Shown here in pieces: positions 20,272 to 32,792 of a stretch of 64,000 nucleotides of DNA. Position numbers and translations under genes: made by a program. Positions within the stretch are counted from its first letter, which is position 1, and each line of letters opens with the position of its first letter. Below the pieces are notes generated by a model. It did not search any database and was not told the DNA's origin. It saw only the letters and a program-made list of their open reading frames with translations. The stretch covers positions 62,001 through 126,000 of the forward strand of contig WHVA01000103.1 in the NCBI GenBank assembly GCA_015179125.1. Direction: 5' to 3'. The DNA is from Gautieria morchelliformis (Eukaryota; Basidiomycota; Agaricomycetes; Gomphales; Gomphaceae).

Positions 20272-22634
20272 TCAACGGAAGAAGTTGCGTATTTGCTGCT
20301 CAACCTCTTCAGGCGATGCCTTGATATCTGATGGATAATAGGTCTATCCCGATCAGTATGGTACGTCAAGTGGAAAGTGACTTACACTTCTCCGGGTCTG
20401 AAATGTAAATGACATGATTTTGTCAGTGCGCATATGGAGCCTAGGGGAAAACCGCGACTCACGCTTGCTGAACTCCTTCTCTTTGTTTTTCTGCGTGAAT
20501 CTCAATAGCGCCGGGATTACCAAACGCACCACTTCATCCTGAAGCGTGCTCCTTCCTTCGGGATCATCTGCCAGCACGCGTGCAACTCGATGACGCTCCG
20601 TAACCTCATCAAGAGCATCAAAGAAGCGACTCCACTTCTCTTTAATTATTGCGCTCTTACCCCCACCCACCAAACCCCCACTCCTCTCTTTCTCATCGGC
20701 CAGAGCCTGGATGAGAGGCGAAAAGTTCGAGTCGAAATATGCTGCCCGTGCAGTGCGAAAATTAGAATTGAGAATGTCTTGCGTCGGCTTGGACAGAAAC
20801 GTATCGATGGTCGAATCGGGGGAGTCGATAAGCTGGTTGCGAACATGCGAGACATTGTTCAAAAGATATATGGATCCCATTTGCGGCCGGCGGCCCGCCT
20901 TGGACAACGTGTTCAGGGTGTTGATATGGGTCACAATCACATCATCTATGAAGCCTGAGTACTATCATGGAGAAGATAGTCGAGAGCCTCACAGATGTAG
21001 TGCTCTAACAAGACCCGCTCATTTCCGTCCGTCGGACCACCCACCTTTCCACCTTTTCCTACGCCTTCGCCCATCTTCCAGTTGCCATCGCCAAGAGTGA
21101 CCAATGACGTTATAACCGCTGTCTCCACGTCCGGAATTTGCTTCAAGTATTTGATAGTCTGTGCCCAAACTTCAGTGTCCGTCTGTTAAGCTAACAAGAA
21201 GGCTTACTGACATTCACCGTTAAGTCACTCACACCTGTTCCAAGGAATTGCCCCTCTGGTGGTCGCATCCCCATGAGCTTTATATCAGCTAAAAACTCCG
21301 GGAAACTGCGTAGGCAAACGCCCCGCAGACTATGCAGTCCCTCCTTCAATTCGTTATCCCGTCGCCCAGCACGCTTCCCCATGGCGTCATCCCACCACGA
21401 CTGCAGGGCTGACAATGAGCTGTAAGCGGACAGCGCAAGAAATGTATATGTGGTAAGTGACCGCTTTATGAGTGCGCTGAAAGAATTTAGTGTTGACTGA
21501 AAAATTACAATCATAGGCTGAATGAGATCGTCGTATGTCGTCTGGTTTGCTGAGGGCATAGGGGCCAGTGATACAAGCAGTGCATGCTCAGCCTGTACAT
21601 ACCAGTCAGAGACGTGGTGAAGCGTGAAGACACACGCACCTCTGCGTGGTTCAAAATGCTCTCTACAAACCGCCCGAACTCGCGTCCGCCATCCACGCCA
21701 TCCATGGTCTCCACCCTCACCAGGACACGCCGAGATTGCGTTTCCAGACATTTACGGGCCCATTGACCACGCATGTCCGCATAACCTTTCTGCGCCTCTT
21801 TTAGTGTGGTCAATATTCCTGGCGCAGCGGGGTGTGATGGGTGTGTCGCGGGAAGTGGAAGTGCGCGCAGCGATGCAACGACAGGTGTGAGAGTGTTCAT
21901 AAGGGAAGGTGGGAACGGAGGGGGGGTTAAATCGGGGGAGGCGGACGTGCTCCCTGATGATCCTTCAGCAACAAGCTTGGTGTACAACTGTGTAAGCTTC
22001 TTGGCTGCTGTTTCCACCAGACGCGCCTGTGTATGACATTAGGAAGATAACCTGTATTACAATATATGGAAGACAAACAGCATCCTTGGGCATTCGATCA
22101 GCAGCGAACGCAAAGTTGACATTCAGTCTATCCAGAGCATCTGTATAGGTTGAGAGCTGTCCAGGCTGTGGCCTAAGAAGTACGGTAATTCGTATATCAC
22201 TGCAAGAAAGCAAATATAGATACGCACCCACGCAAGATAAGTGCCTCTTCAGATGCAGCGTTTTCTTGGCTGCTTGCCACTTTCTCTATACTCTGTAGTG
22301 TGCTCTCGATGTCTTGGCGGTCATAAGTATTTGCGCTGAAATGTACCGCTTCACTCACTGTCAGCCAGTCTCGTCAGGGTCTGTGTCGACTTGTGCAGTG
22401 GAAGGATGGACTTTTCGAGTTTGACCAGACGAGTATCGAACTTTGACAGTATAGCTGCATTTAGCACATTAGTAGATTTAAGGCTGAAGTAGATGTGGCT
22501 CACCAGTCATTCGCTGAGATATATGGTTGGTCTTGTTCAAGTGTTGTTCCAACTAACCTGACCTCAGACAAAGGCTCAACCATGAAGAAGAAGCAGAGAC
22601 GAACGAGTTCAATGTCAGCTGCCTCGTCCTCCAT
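20272..22634 (-). CDS. EXO70: Exocyst complex component EXO70
   Basis: Multi-exon minus-strand gene. The ATG at 22634 gives MEDEAADIELV, then short exons with EQHLNKTNHISQRMT and ILSKFDTRLVKLEKSILPLH, the canonical Exo70 N-terminus. Further exons carry TLTRLADS, STYTDALDRLNVNFAFAADR, METAAKKLTQLYTKLV, SALQSWWDDAMGKRAG, MGMRPPEGQFLGTGVSDLT, VWAQTIKYLKQIPDVETAV, GSIYLLNNVSHVRNQL, KWSRFFDALDEVTERHRVA and the C-terminal tail DPEKYIKASPEEVEQQIRNFF, in which the last short exon is reached by a splice after DPEK. Exo70 tethers secretory vesicles to the plasma membrane through phosphoinositide and Rho GTPase contacts. Introns are numerous and short. The family identity is firm; a few internal splice sites are approximate. 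Confidence 0.88.
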
Positions 22635-25223
22635 GATGAGCCCGATAAGTATACAGTCGCAGGTTACGCAAATGTTGTTACAGCGCTTCAGCTTGACACG
22701 CGCGCGCCGTCGGGCGTCTTAGCAAGCTAAGATGGTCATATTACTTATGTAAGGACATCTGTTCAACAAAAGAAGTACCATGGTAAGTATTGCTGTACAG
22801 CTTCAGTAAGAACGGTTACAAGTAACCAAGAAGCGAAATCACATAAAGCGAGGAGGGTGCTCCTTAAACACCTACAAAGACGCCGCTGAGAACCCCCCCT
22901 CATACATGATGGATACATCATGGACTCAAACCTCGTGTGGATGCCTCAAATGTCCTTGAAAACGCTGGCTACGCTCCTCCAACGGCAGATTCATCGCTCG
23001 CGTTCTCCACCGTAACATGGTTCACCTGATAACAAATTCCTGTACCAAAATAGCACGGAGGACGGCTTTTTTTTCGGCTGGACTTGCGGTGGAACAACAT
23101 GATATCCGTTCCGCAGACAATATCTACCGATAATCATAAAAGCCGATAGGACCGCGTCCACTTGAAGATTCCAAACAGGATACCGCGGTTGAAGAGCCCG
23201 TGGATAAACCTCCAGTGACTGAGGAAGAGCCACAGGGTAACAATGATGGTACAGTCAAGTTCATCAAACCTTCATGTATATAGCCGCTTATACAAAGTCC
23301 ATCGGTGGCATTCAAGCGCCAACTATCGAAAGACGAAGCAGAGCTAAATTTGGTCAATATCCGTTAGCTGATGAAGTTTTGCGTCATGCTGCGCAATCAG
23401 TAGTAAGTGTTCGAACCTGTTCCAGCGGACACTTTGGAGCTTCAACTTATGGGTAATAAGTGTTCTTTGAGATTGAGGTTCCTGAGCTTACCTATTTTTC
23501 TCTCTGGGTCAGAGGATATGAAATCAACGTAGCCATGTCTCGTAAGCAAATCAGCAGCCATCAATTCAACGATGATCCCCCAACACTACCGCTGACGGCC
23601 CTCGCAAGTAGACTGATGTTAGTCGATGCATTCATAGATTCACATCTACGGAAACACTTCGCGAAGTGATGCTTATTGACGCTGTTGTGAAGTGGAAAGA
23701 TATACGATGGAATCCTCATGTCCACCGGTACTACCTTACTGGACACGAGGGAACAAGAGAATATGGCTTCAGCAGACTTCCCAGCTCCTGATAAACCCAC
23801 TAAGAATAATAGTATGCATGTATGGACAATTGTGTGTCATGGCGTGAAGCTACCAAAGCGTAATATGTGAGCCCATGTTTGACTTTATGTCGATAGTACT
23901 AGTCTTATATCTTCTTCAAGTTGATTTGCTGCATGCGTGTGCCTAGCAATAGCATACCTTGGACATGCCATGCAACGTCAAGCCGACAATCGACATTATA
24001 TATTGCACAGGTCGGCCCACACATATATCGCACGCCATTATGAAACATCTGTGATACATGCCGCCTGGGTAATTAACAATGGCATCGTCGCCACCCCACG
24101 AAGTTCTGTACACGCCGGCAGCAAGCGCTGATAACCTTCACAGATTTTGAGCGGACGCACAGGATTCCAGACACAACATTCAAGCTACCTGCCAGCCATG
24201 CCGGTGTGCTTTGTCTGATCCTAAGGATATTTTCGGGTTTATTGGTTTATTTGACTGCTTATCGCATGAGAGCTGGGATTGAAGAAAACACTGTGTGCAA
24301 GGTTAATAAACTTGAGGCAGACATTACTTACAACTGAATAAATATTAAACCTATGATAAATATAATAAGTTTCCCAGAATTGTAGTACACAGGAGACATT
24401 ATTATGCCTTGCACATACAATATAGCCACCCAGAATCCACTCTGCTGTCCATGCAATAATGCATGTCTGCACAATTTTATACAGGGGCTCATACATGGTG
24501 CCGCGGAATAACTGTATATATCATATGTACAGTATGGCACCAGGTCCAGTGACGCATCAAAGTCGAGCGCAACCTGTCAGAAGGAAATGATGGATGGCCC
24601 TTATAATAACGTCGCGAGAGCTAGCTGCCTGAAGTAGTATTGTATCCTCGTTGACAGTGCAAATTGAAAAGGAACCGGTTACTACTTATACTATACGTAA
24701 GGCCATATTGAAGCGAGCGGTAAAATAGTCGAAGTTTTTTATATGTGTGAATGCATGTCCCATATCAGTAGAAGTAGTCGCGGCCACTTGGCTTGTATCT
24801 TGTCAAGTGTGGGGCTGTACACGCCACAAGATCAGCGTTGCGTAGAACGGTAGACGCCCAGGCCGTAGTGATGATCAAGAGCGCTGCCGGGACATTGGCT
24901 ACATCTCTCTATAGTGGATCGAACCGGGAGACCAATGCCACTTTACCGCTTGAATCTTTACCTGCCAACCTCCCGACCACAGGCGCTAGGTTCGCAAGCC
25001 GTCGCAGCCACGGCAACTAATGTGTGATGGGACAGAACGATGATAAAATGCTGCCCGGCATTCACACATGACTATTGGCCTGTAGATAACGTTGAAAGAT
25101 TGATGATGCAAGGTGCAAAGGTAGACGTAGTTGTTCCGAGGCGTAGGCTCAAGGCTGTACAGCCGTACCACCGTACGTTGGTTTATTAACAGGGTGACCT
25201 TTTTTGTTCCTCATCTCTGACTC
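22635..25223. other. 2.6-kb region without a supported gene
   Basis: AT-richer DNA with only short random-looking frames. The one coding-like signal is a P-loop fragment on the minus strand (23561-23830), listed separately. I see no tRNA fold, terminal repeats or element remnants. Confidence 0.4.
23561..23830 (-). pseudogene. Possible relic of a P-loop NTPase gene
   Basis: On the minus strand the frame reads ILFLVGLSGAGKSAEAIF, a hydrophobic beta strand followed by a good Walker A (GLSGAGKS), as in GTPase/NTPase domains. The frame continues about 75 codons without recognisable G2-G4 motifs, and I find no plausible neighbouring exons. It may be a gene remnant or chance. Confidence 0.25.
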
Positions 25224-26305
25224 ATGATTGTCGCCTTTGGGCCCGCTCACCATTCGTATTTCATTGCGCACGGTGTCAAGTATTACGCTGAAAAACTTCC
25301 TGCGTCATTGCATGAAAAACTGTGAGTAGTTTGGCATCTAGTCTACCCACTAGCTGCTTACCAGTGGCACAGTGCATCTGGGCATCTCATTCCAAGCCAT
25401 ATGAGCTGGATGAGTATTGCAAAAGATGGACTGCGGTGGGCTGCGGATAATACATTGAGTGATAAAAGTAGGACCTTGCTTCCAGATGGTCGGTTTCTGC
25501 TGCTTACCGCGAGTTTAGTTTGGTGGGATAATGCAGTCGGAGAACACATTCAAAACGCTTTCTTGGGCAACCCTCCAGCACCACCAAGCAACTATGTTTC
25601 CTTCCCTGAAGAATCAGATGGTTTTTTTCTCAAAGGAACCAAGACGGGTGCATGGTCAGCAGAACTGGGAGATCTATATGTCAACTCAATAAGAGAAGCG
25701 CAACGGGACATTGATGGGTTTGATCTGGGCTTGAAGAGGATTATGTTCGGGGTGGGCGGAAGCCATATTTTCTGTTTCGAAAACGGGTTCCAGGCTAAGC
25801 TGCAGGGCATACATGATCATCCTGACAGCGCCCTCCACAAAGTTGGTGATTCAATTTTTGATTTCCGAGGCCCGCAAGGCTGATCTGCCTTAATTCCAAT
25901 CCCACAGGTTCTCCAGGAATATGCATTGCGGGGACCTGGATGGACTATTGGCCCTGGCTCTGCCCTCAGTCTACACGATCCGCATATGTTTGTTCTTGTC
26001 TTTCAACACACTGCCAGTGACGCGGAGGAGATACGATGGGTTGCGCCACAGGAAATGTCTAGTCGAATAACGGAACTCATTGAGGCGGACAACTCGCCTG
26101 AGGGACAAGCTGGTGAGAACTTTTACGGTCCATCAGTGCCAGATTTCCTCACATGAATGTTTGTTCCGAGAAGCCATGGAGCTAGAGAACCAAAAAAGAA
26201 TGGTGAGTTCAGCAGATATGCTTGGCATTATGTCGTTTCTATGACTTTTATCCGACCCAGCAGGTTCTTCGATCAAAAATGGTGTGTGACTTTGCCCCGC
26301 GATAA
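25224..26305 (+). CDS. Unknown five-exon protein with FGP-type repeats
   Basis: Model: 25224-25321, 25373-25841, 25908-26112, 26170-26201 and 26264-26305, with phase-compatible GT-AG junctions. The protein starts MIVAFGPAHHSYFIAHG and contains two related units, IVAFGPAHHSYFI...LPASLHEKL and IMFGVGGSHIFCFENG...LHKV. Each has a strand-like 'I.FG..G.Y.F' followed by an amphipathic helix. The third exon gives LRGPGWTIGPGSALSLHD and VLVFQHTASDAEEIRWV. The last exons give a charged helix (EAMELENQKRM) and a short tail. Without the last two introns the frame would stop at 26156, so the 3' end is less certain. I do not recognise a named family. Repeats of this style occur in fungal cytoplasmic proteins of unknown role. 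It stands alone between two empty regions. Confidence 0.6.
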
Positions 26306-28564
26306 ATGATGGTTTTAGTATTGAGACTCAGGAACTCACCACGCAGATGTCCCAGGGTGGTCTTTCCGGGCATTATCAGCGACCCTATTATTAATAAACT
26401 CTTGTGGAAGGAGCCTAGGTTTGGAATTAGGACAAGTGGACCTTACTGTTGTACCGAATTGTTGTATTCTCAGTCGGGGTTTGCACACCCATGTCTATAT
26501 AGACGTCTGGAGCCTTATAGTGCGAATTGCGCCCGTGCTGCCAGTGCCATTACTAGCAAGCATTTGCTTTCGACAGCCTGTGGAATCTGGTTAAATTGGT
26601 GGGAGCACATGGCTTTCCTAGCACACACCTGCTGAGGGTCCTTTCCGTTCACCAAAAAATTGCGCAGAGATCAGGTAAGGTTCAACTCGGAGTCACTCAC
26701 TAGTAGCCATCCTGATGCATCAACGGAAGTTCAACCTCATTTATTATTCTCCGAGGTGGAAAATGCCTTCAGGGCTATTTGGGTACTACAAGAGTATGTG
26801 TATATTTTACAGTATACCAGATCGGCGTGTCGTCCATGAATAATGATGAACAAATCCCTACGCATTGGCAACTCGACGTTGGCACTGGGGGAAATATTGA
26901 CAGAAGTTATGTAAGCTGAAGACGGCCAAACTTGCGCTATCGATAGGATCTTAAAGGCTTTCACTTGTCACAAAAAGGAAACCGATGGACTCATCAGCAT
27001 CTGGGGAAGGTGTAGCAAGGTAAATACACCAAGCAGAAGCTGCCAGCTAGGGCCGGGATCCAGCCCCGTCCAGCTGGCACATGTCAAGTTGCGACTAGAG
27101 GCCATGTTGTGAATGCACACATCTCGCTCTGTGACATATCTCAGAGATGGCTCACATTCATAGTAGGCTGTCAGTAATTATACCACCGAGTCTGAGGAGA
27201 GAAGAGGATCTGTGGTACTCCACTTATTTCTAGCGCTACGTTGTGTACTAAGTAGTGATCCAGAGCTATCGATGGTTCTTCGGGCGATATCGTCAGGTCA
27301 GAGAGCATAAACGACCTTTCCCCTTGACTTTTCTTGGGTTACTACGCCTACTTTACTGCTTCCGACCCGGACACAGCGCTGACTGACTCTCTGAGGTATA
27401 ATAATCTCCGTCATGAATTCTTGTACGTATTTTTGTCTTCTCTGTGTTCTAAGCAATGACACCCACCTAGCTATCACACTATCACACACCAAGAAGGCCA
27501 AGTATCCAAACGACAGCATCTCTGTTCGGACGATACAGACGGTATAGTTCCTTCCATAACAAGGCGAAATCTTCCGCCTTGCCGCCCCATCATTACGCAT
27601 TCGGTTCATGCATTATACCAGCCTGTCAACAACTGCCGTAACAACGACAGCATGGGACAGGCCAAGGCAGAAAGTATTTGCCACAGGCCGGGGTTCACGC
27701 TCAGTCAGCTCTATGCCGCGATCAATGGGGCACTCGGCTCCCACTACGGGTACGAGTCATGTGAGTGGTTACCGGCCATCAAGTGATCGCTTACAGCGTG
27801 CCGGAAAGATCCTCAACCAAAAAGTTATTCCTGTGGACATCAGTGCTATGCCGCCAAGGAACTTACTCTAGAGGAGTTCAACCTCCTGATGAGGGTTTAG
27901 AGACACGTACACTGTCCAATGTATTGCATGCCCTCATGCTGCTCAGCTGGCACAAAAGAAAGCGAAGTTCATCATGAAGAGTGTAAGGTTTATGGATTAT
28001 GTTGTGTTCAGAGTGTACTCCTTGACTGCATTGAAGGTCCTTTGCATATACCCCGTTCGGTTCCGTCAAACTTTTCCAACTCACGTCGGGTGTTTTTGGC
28101 CATCAACGAGGTGCGGATCAATTCGCCGAAGAGAATCATGCGTCCGTAGCAAAATGAAGTATTGATGGTGTCTGGAGAAACATACAATCTGTGGCTGCAT
28201 AGTAGTGTGAAGTGACACGTCACTGTCGGAAAACATTGCAGCAAATGTGATGGCGCAAGCTTACGTCCTATGCGATAGGCCAAAGATTGACTGAAGAGCA
28301 GTCCTGTGAGATCACGTTGAATAGCTCATGGGCAACAATCATCTTTGTCAGGCTTAATTAGGAACCTTGGCAAATCTATGATTTTGGATGAAGCAAGCGG
28401 TAAAGCGGACCGTTGTTGAGCGCGCTCAATCGCCGGATCATGATTCGTTGTTCGTGCTGTCCTTTGCTTAGTCAGCGCGTAGCCTAACTCCCATGCCCCA
28501 GGTTCTGCTGATATCCTCACGTTCGCCATAACCTCATAAACGCACCCTGGTCCCTCAGTTTACC
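26306..28564. other. 2.3-kb region without a supported gene
   Basis: Only short open frames of random-looking composition. The best is on the minus strand at 28008-28283 (with the word RMILFGELIRTSLMAKNTR), followed by a possible donor and a second open piece at 27878-28050, which could be fragments of an unrecognised gene divergent from HAP3. I cannot assign it. The right end should contain the HAP3 promoter. Confidence 0.35.
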
Positions 28565-29207
28565 ATGTCAGAGTATCCTCAAATACTTGCACCACAAGAT
28601 GATGGCTCAGGAGTCGCTGCAGACCCAGGGGAGCAAGCCCCACCGGCGCCCATCACAGAACAGGAAGTGGGGGAATACAGGGAACAGGACAGGTTTCTGC
28701 CGGTGCGTAACTCTGTAATATAACACCGTGCAACGTTTCATACTGTCACCTAATGTCTTAGATTGCTAATGTATCCCGTATCATGAAAGCATCAGTGCCT
28801 CCAACAGCCAAAATTGCGAAGGATGCAAAGGAGTGTGTCCAGGAGTGTGTATCTGAATTCATCAGCTTTATTACGTCAGAGGCTGCGGAAAAGTGCCAGA
28901 CAGAAAAACGGAAGACAATTGGTGGAGAGGACATTCTGTTGGCTATGAATCTACTGGGGTTTGAGAATTACTGCGAGACTCTTAAAATTTATTTGGCCAA
29001 ATTGAGACGGGTGAGCTGATGCATTGCTAGACATATAACTCTAAACCCAAGTTATCTGAATAGCATCAGTATATGATGGCTGCTGCTCGCTCTGGAGACG
29101 GTGGTGATGGCGAAGCAGAGGGCGATGGCGAAGCCGATGCCGAAGTCGACAATGAAGCCTTTCAAGATGATATTAATGCGGAGGAAGTTCACCGAGTGCA
29201 TTCATGA
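28565..29207 (+). CDS. HAP3: CCAAT-binding factor subunit HAP3 / NF-YB
   Basis: Three exons: 28565-28702, 28762-29010 and about 29065-29207. Exon 1 encodes a Pro/Glu-rich leader ending QDRFLP. Exon 2 encodes the histone-fold core: [58 protein letters not shown] and [14 protein letters not shown]. These are the diagnostic NF-YB motifs for DNA contact and dimerisation with NF-YC/HAP5. Exon 3 is a Gly/Asp/Glu-rich tail. The product pairs with HAP5 and HAP2 to bind CCAAT boxes, controlling respiratory and nitrogen genes in fungi. Donors are gtgcgt and gtgagc. The acceptor of exon 3 could be at either of two AGs six bases apart, adding or removing His-Gln. Identity is very secure. Confidence 0.95.
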
Positions 29208-31996
29208 GCTATGTATCAAGTAACTGTGATTTATATGTCGTATTATGTCTCATGTTCGGGCGTTTTAATGTGTACTTAGAGATTTCTTGCGGAATATTGA
29301 TGTATCGTCTGGATGCCACTTTTATGGTCTGTACATGATCTCTCAGACCTGCTTCACGTCTGGGTCTCAAGGCCAACGTCATGAGTTGCCTGTTCTCCGC
29401 GTGTCTTTACTTAACTCAGATCTCTTAGATCAATAAGTTAAACAGGTGGAGCAAATCCTTGTACCCCTCATTGGACAGAATTTCTTATGCTAAGTGGGAA
29501 ATCGCGTTTCGTCGCTTCTAGTTGCATTCATAGTTTATCGACAGACAGTGGCGATCAACTAGGCCTGCATAATCAGGAGATCCTCAGATCTGCTTGTCTG
29601 TATCATTATTACTCTGAGAGCCACGGCCTAGGTGCCAATGCCGTTGGTGAGTTTCAAACCAGACAAGAGGTATATACTTGGCCATTGCACCATCCTGCTT
29701 AGTCTAAGACTTTGTGGAATCAGAAGGCGCTGATTATGACTCAGGCATGCCAGTATTTGGGTCGCCTTCGCGCGGTAGTCCTCGAGGGTGTTTCCAACTC
29801 CACTGACGTTAAGCCACGCCCCAGTACAGAAATGTAACTCCTCAGCCAACGCAATAGTCAGACGCGACTGTTAAGCTGACTGGACACGTCTGAGTTTTCC
29901 GCATTTTTAGGACATCCCTACGGCCGATCCTTGTGGTATGTTTCTTATATCCCAAATGATGTTATGTGAATGAAAGTTGAGTGCAAGCCAGTTAGCCCAA
30001 ATATCCGATTGTCAGGCCCATCCATGCTGACGCTACAAGCATGCGGTGTTCTAGATGTGAAATTCGGTCCGTTGGGTATACTGAGGTAGTGATGAGACTA
30101 CGAGTGAACATGTAGGTGCTAATGAACGAACAGCCACCCATGTTGCTATGGCCTGCCATCAGCATGCATGATGATCGTGTGTAGGCTAGGTAGCAAGGAG
30201 ACAGTCAAGCCTGGCATATCTAGTGCTTCGCGCAGACTTGAGGTCTTCCAGTTATATATATAATGGGAATACCAATCTTAGTGGCGACTGCCGTCCTAGC
30301 TCGAGACAATAACTGGCTGCCGAGCCCATTGGTCATGGTTCTCGAGGAGGAGGGCCATTGGTGAGAGCGATCATAAATCAACAAACGGCTTATACACCCA
30401 TGTTTGATATGCGAGGGAGAGGGGACAGTCAATAGTACTGTTATCAGATAGATCGAAGCGCGAGGCCCTTACTAGTAGGGTGCACTTACTAGTAGTGCTT
30501 AATTACTAAGGACAAGTACTTCCTCAAGCAAGTTGAAAATGCGGGGTTTGGGAGAATGAATGTGGCCAGCAGATAGGAAACGACGGGCGGGACCGCCTTT
30601 GTGGTACAGGCGAAGGCCCGACTACTAATATGTCCGTCTCTCATTTGATTGCCCTATATCCCATCTTCTTACAGTGGCAACTCTACCATGTTCTCACATC
30701 AGTACATTAAGTAGAGATTAAACCAAGCTGCTAGGCACCTTGGACGTTACGGGTCGCACGTCGGACGGGCGGTTAGTTGGCAACGAATCTCGTTGGCACT
30801 GGGAGGCACTTGATTAATCTACATCTCTCCTTGGGCCAAGACGGGAGTTAGAAATCCCGCTGTTTGCGACACGGTACCATGATGATGGCGGTGTAGATCA
30901 ATCATCTTTAGCTCTAACAGGGACCAAGCATCAATTGTATGTAAGGACAAGGAACAAAAGTACGAGTAATTAAATCGTTTTACTCGTTGTGTCTTTATTG
31001 TAATTTGTGACTCGCGAGATATCAGGCAGGTGAGTTTGGCAGACAAAAAATTATGAGGAGGTTGGAGCGAAACCAGAGGGCATAGTGTTATGTGACTTCC
31101 CACATGGTCTTTTGAGAGCAGATGGCACACATGTGACCGTGACGACGTGACTGACTGACACGGGGCCGCGTCTGACTATTAATAATTACTTACTGCCAAC
31201 TTTTCCCTCAGGCCTGTCAGTTTGGCCTGTGTGTTCGTGCCTGTAGATCATTGACTAAAAGTAGCCACTGGAGCCGGTGCGGCGTCTGCCCACCACTTAC
31301 TACTGAGGCTGCGAGATTCGATCATAAACAGCCATCATGTAAGAGAATAATATCATAGTCTACTGGCTGGTGGAAGTTGACCTATTTGTGAGACTTTCAG
31401 AAGATTCATCGGTCATCAGCTGCAGCACCAGTGGCGCAGAATCCATCATGATGTTCTCTGATGTTCTCGAGCTCTTGTTCCTGTAAGGGTCAGTCACAAT
31501 GTCCGTTATATACTCAACTATCACGAACAAGTATTGTACGTAGCATGGCTCCAGTCCTCTCGTTCTGTAGGTGCGTTCCTGACTTACTTCCCCGTTGATA
31601 TATATGACGTATTAAAGACAGGGCGATTGTACACTACTACCTCGCGTGTGAATGATTAACATGCGTTCGGGAGAGTTGGCGTTTTTTTGGGATACGTCCA
31701 ATACCCGGACAAGGGGTTCTTCCAGTCCTAACATTACTTACATCCAGCCACACTCAAGGTATCAATACCGTATGTCGCCAAATCTGTCACCCCTTGACCT
31801 AAGTGCCTGGAAGTATACAGCGTGCCCTTTGCACTATTTTCACTGTACGCCAGTTCACTCCTGTGCGGTCTGGACATTCGCGTCCCGCATCTCTTCCGGT
31901 CTAGACCAAGTACTGTATGAGTATAAATATCAAGGCTGGTGTACTGGACTGGTTAAGAGACTGGCCCCGCTTTAGCACTCACACCATATATCTTCA
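29208..31996. other. 2.8-kb intergenic region
   Basis: No gene I can support. Near 30468-30505 two adjacent near-palindromes share the core TTACTAGTAG (ccttactagtaggg and gcacttactagtagtgc). A TATAAATA word at 31922-31929 belongs to the next gene. Short open frames here have no motif or splice support. Confidence 0.4.
31922..31929 (+). promoter_or_regulatory. TATA box of the secreted cysteine-rich protein gene
   Basis: TATAAATA occurs 68 bp upstream of the ATG at 31997, a typical spacing for highly expressed basidiomycete genes. Confidence 0.5.
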
Positions 31997-32792
31997 ATGC
32001 TTTCCGTTACACAACTTCTTACTATCGCGGCTTGTGCCATTATTACTTTGGCCGCCAATGACGCTGGTGCGCGTGAGTTATTTAGTCCGTTCTCACTTCT
32101 CTGGGTTTGACGTCGCGACATGGCTCTAGTTCATGCGCACTGTGACGGGGCGAAATTAATCCACGACACCCCGATTGAGGTCAATGGTAAAACCGTCTCA
32201 TTCACCGGGTTTTCGTGCACCCCGAAGACAGTAGCAAGCCGTGACCTTTCGAAGCGATCCATCAATGTTTGTGGAGAAATATGTGAAGGGAGCTCATATT
32301 CGGAATTGGCTGTCTCACTTATTCTCTTTTGAACCTCCACCAGGCAGTAACTCTTGCAACACCAATGCGGGGAACCTTCCTCCAATTATAGATGATTGCG
32401 CTCAGATCAAAGATGCCATCACGATTTTCGCTGGGCAGACCAGCCCCACCTTCACTGTTGCCCCCTATGGCCTCGAGACCCTCACCTTCGGTACCTGCAG
32501 CTTCTTCTTCCAGAGCAACGATAGCGATTATCTTGAATACTGCTGGTCTGACCTTGTAAGCAGTTGTCTCTGAAGTGACATTTCCGGACTGAGGCTGATG
32601 CATCTTTCCATTGATGCAGAGTACTCAGGCGTCTTCTGCTGCATCAGCATGCTTCCCGCCCGTTATGCCTATCAATTCTGAGGGCCTGTGCACTCCTTCT
32701 GACAACACTTGGGAAGTCGGGTAAGCATTTTCTTGCCCAATAAATCATACTCTGATCTAGAAATTGTATCTCCCAGCGCTGCTCACTCTTAG
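31997..32792 (+). CDS. Small secreted cysteine-rich protein
   Basis: Four exons. Exon 1 (from 31997) encodes a signal peptide, MLSVTQLLTIAACAIITLAA. After a gtgcgc intron, the second exon begins VHAHCDGAKLIHDTP and runs to INVCGEI. The third gives SNSCNTNAGNLPPIIDDC, DAITIFAG, LTFGTCSFFFQSND and YCWSDL, and after gtaagc the next gives ASACFPPVMP, a GLCTPSDNTWEVG run and the end. The cysteine spacing (NVCGEIC, SCNTNAGNLPP, DDC, GTCSFFF, YCW, ACFPP, GLC) fits a group of small secreted proteins seen repeatedly in mushroom genomes whose function is unknown. Mature length is about 150 residues. A TATA box lies 68 bp upstream. It has no related neighbour. Splice sites are all standard, so the gene looks intact. 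Confidence 0.75.

Noticed and set aside
26306-26635. 109-residue plus-strand open frame
   Set aside because: Its start overlaps the end of the unknown gene and the protein has no recognisable pattern or continuation.
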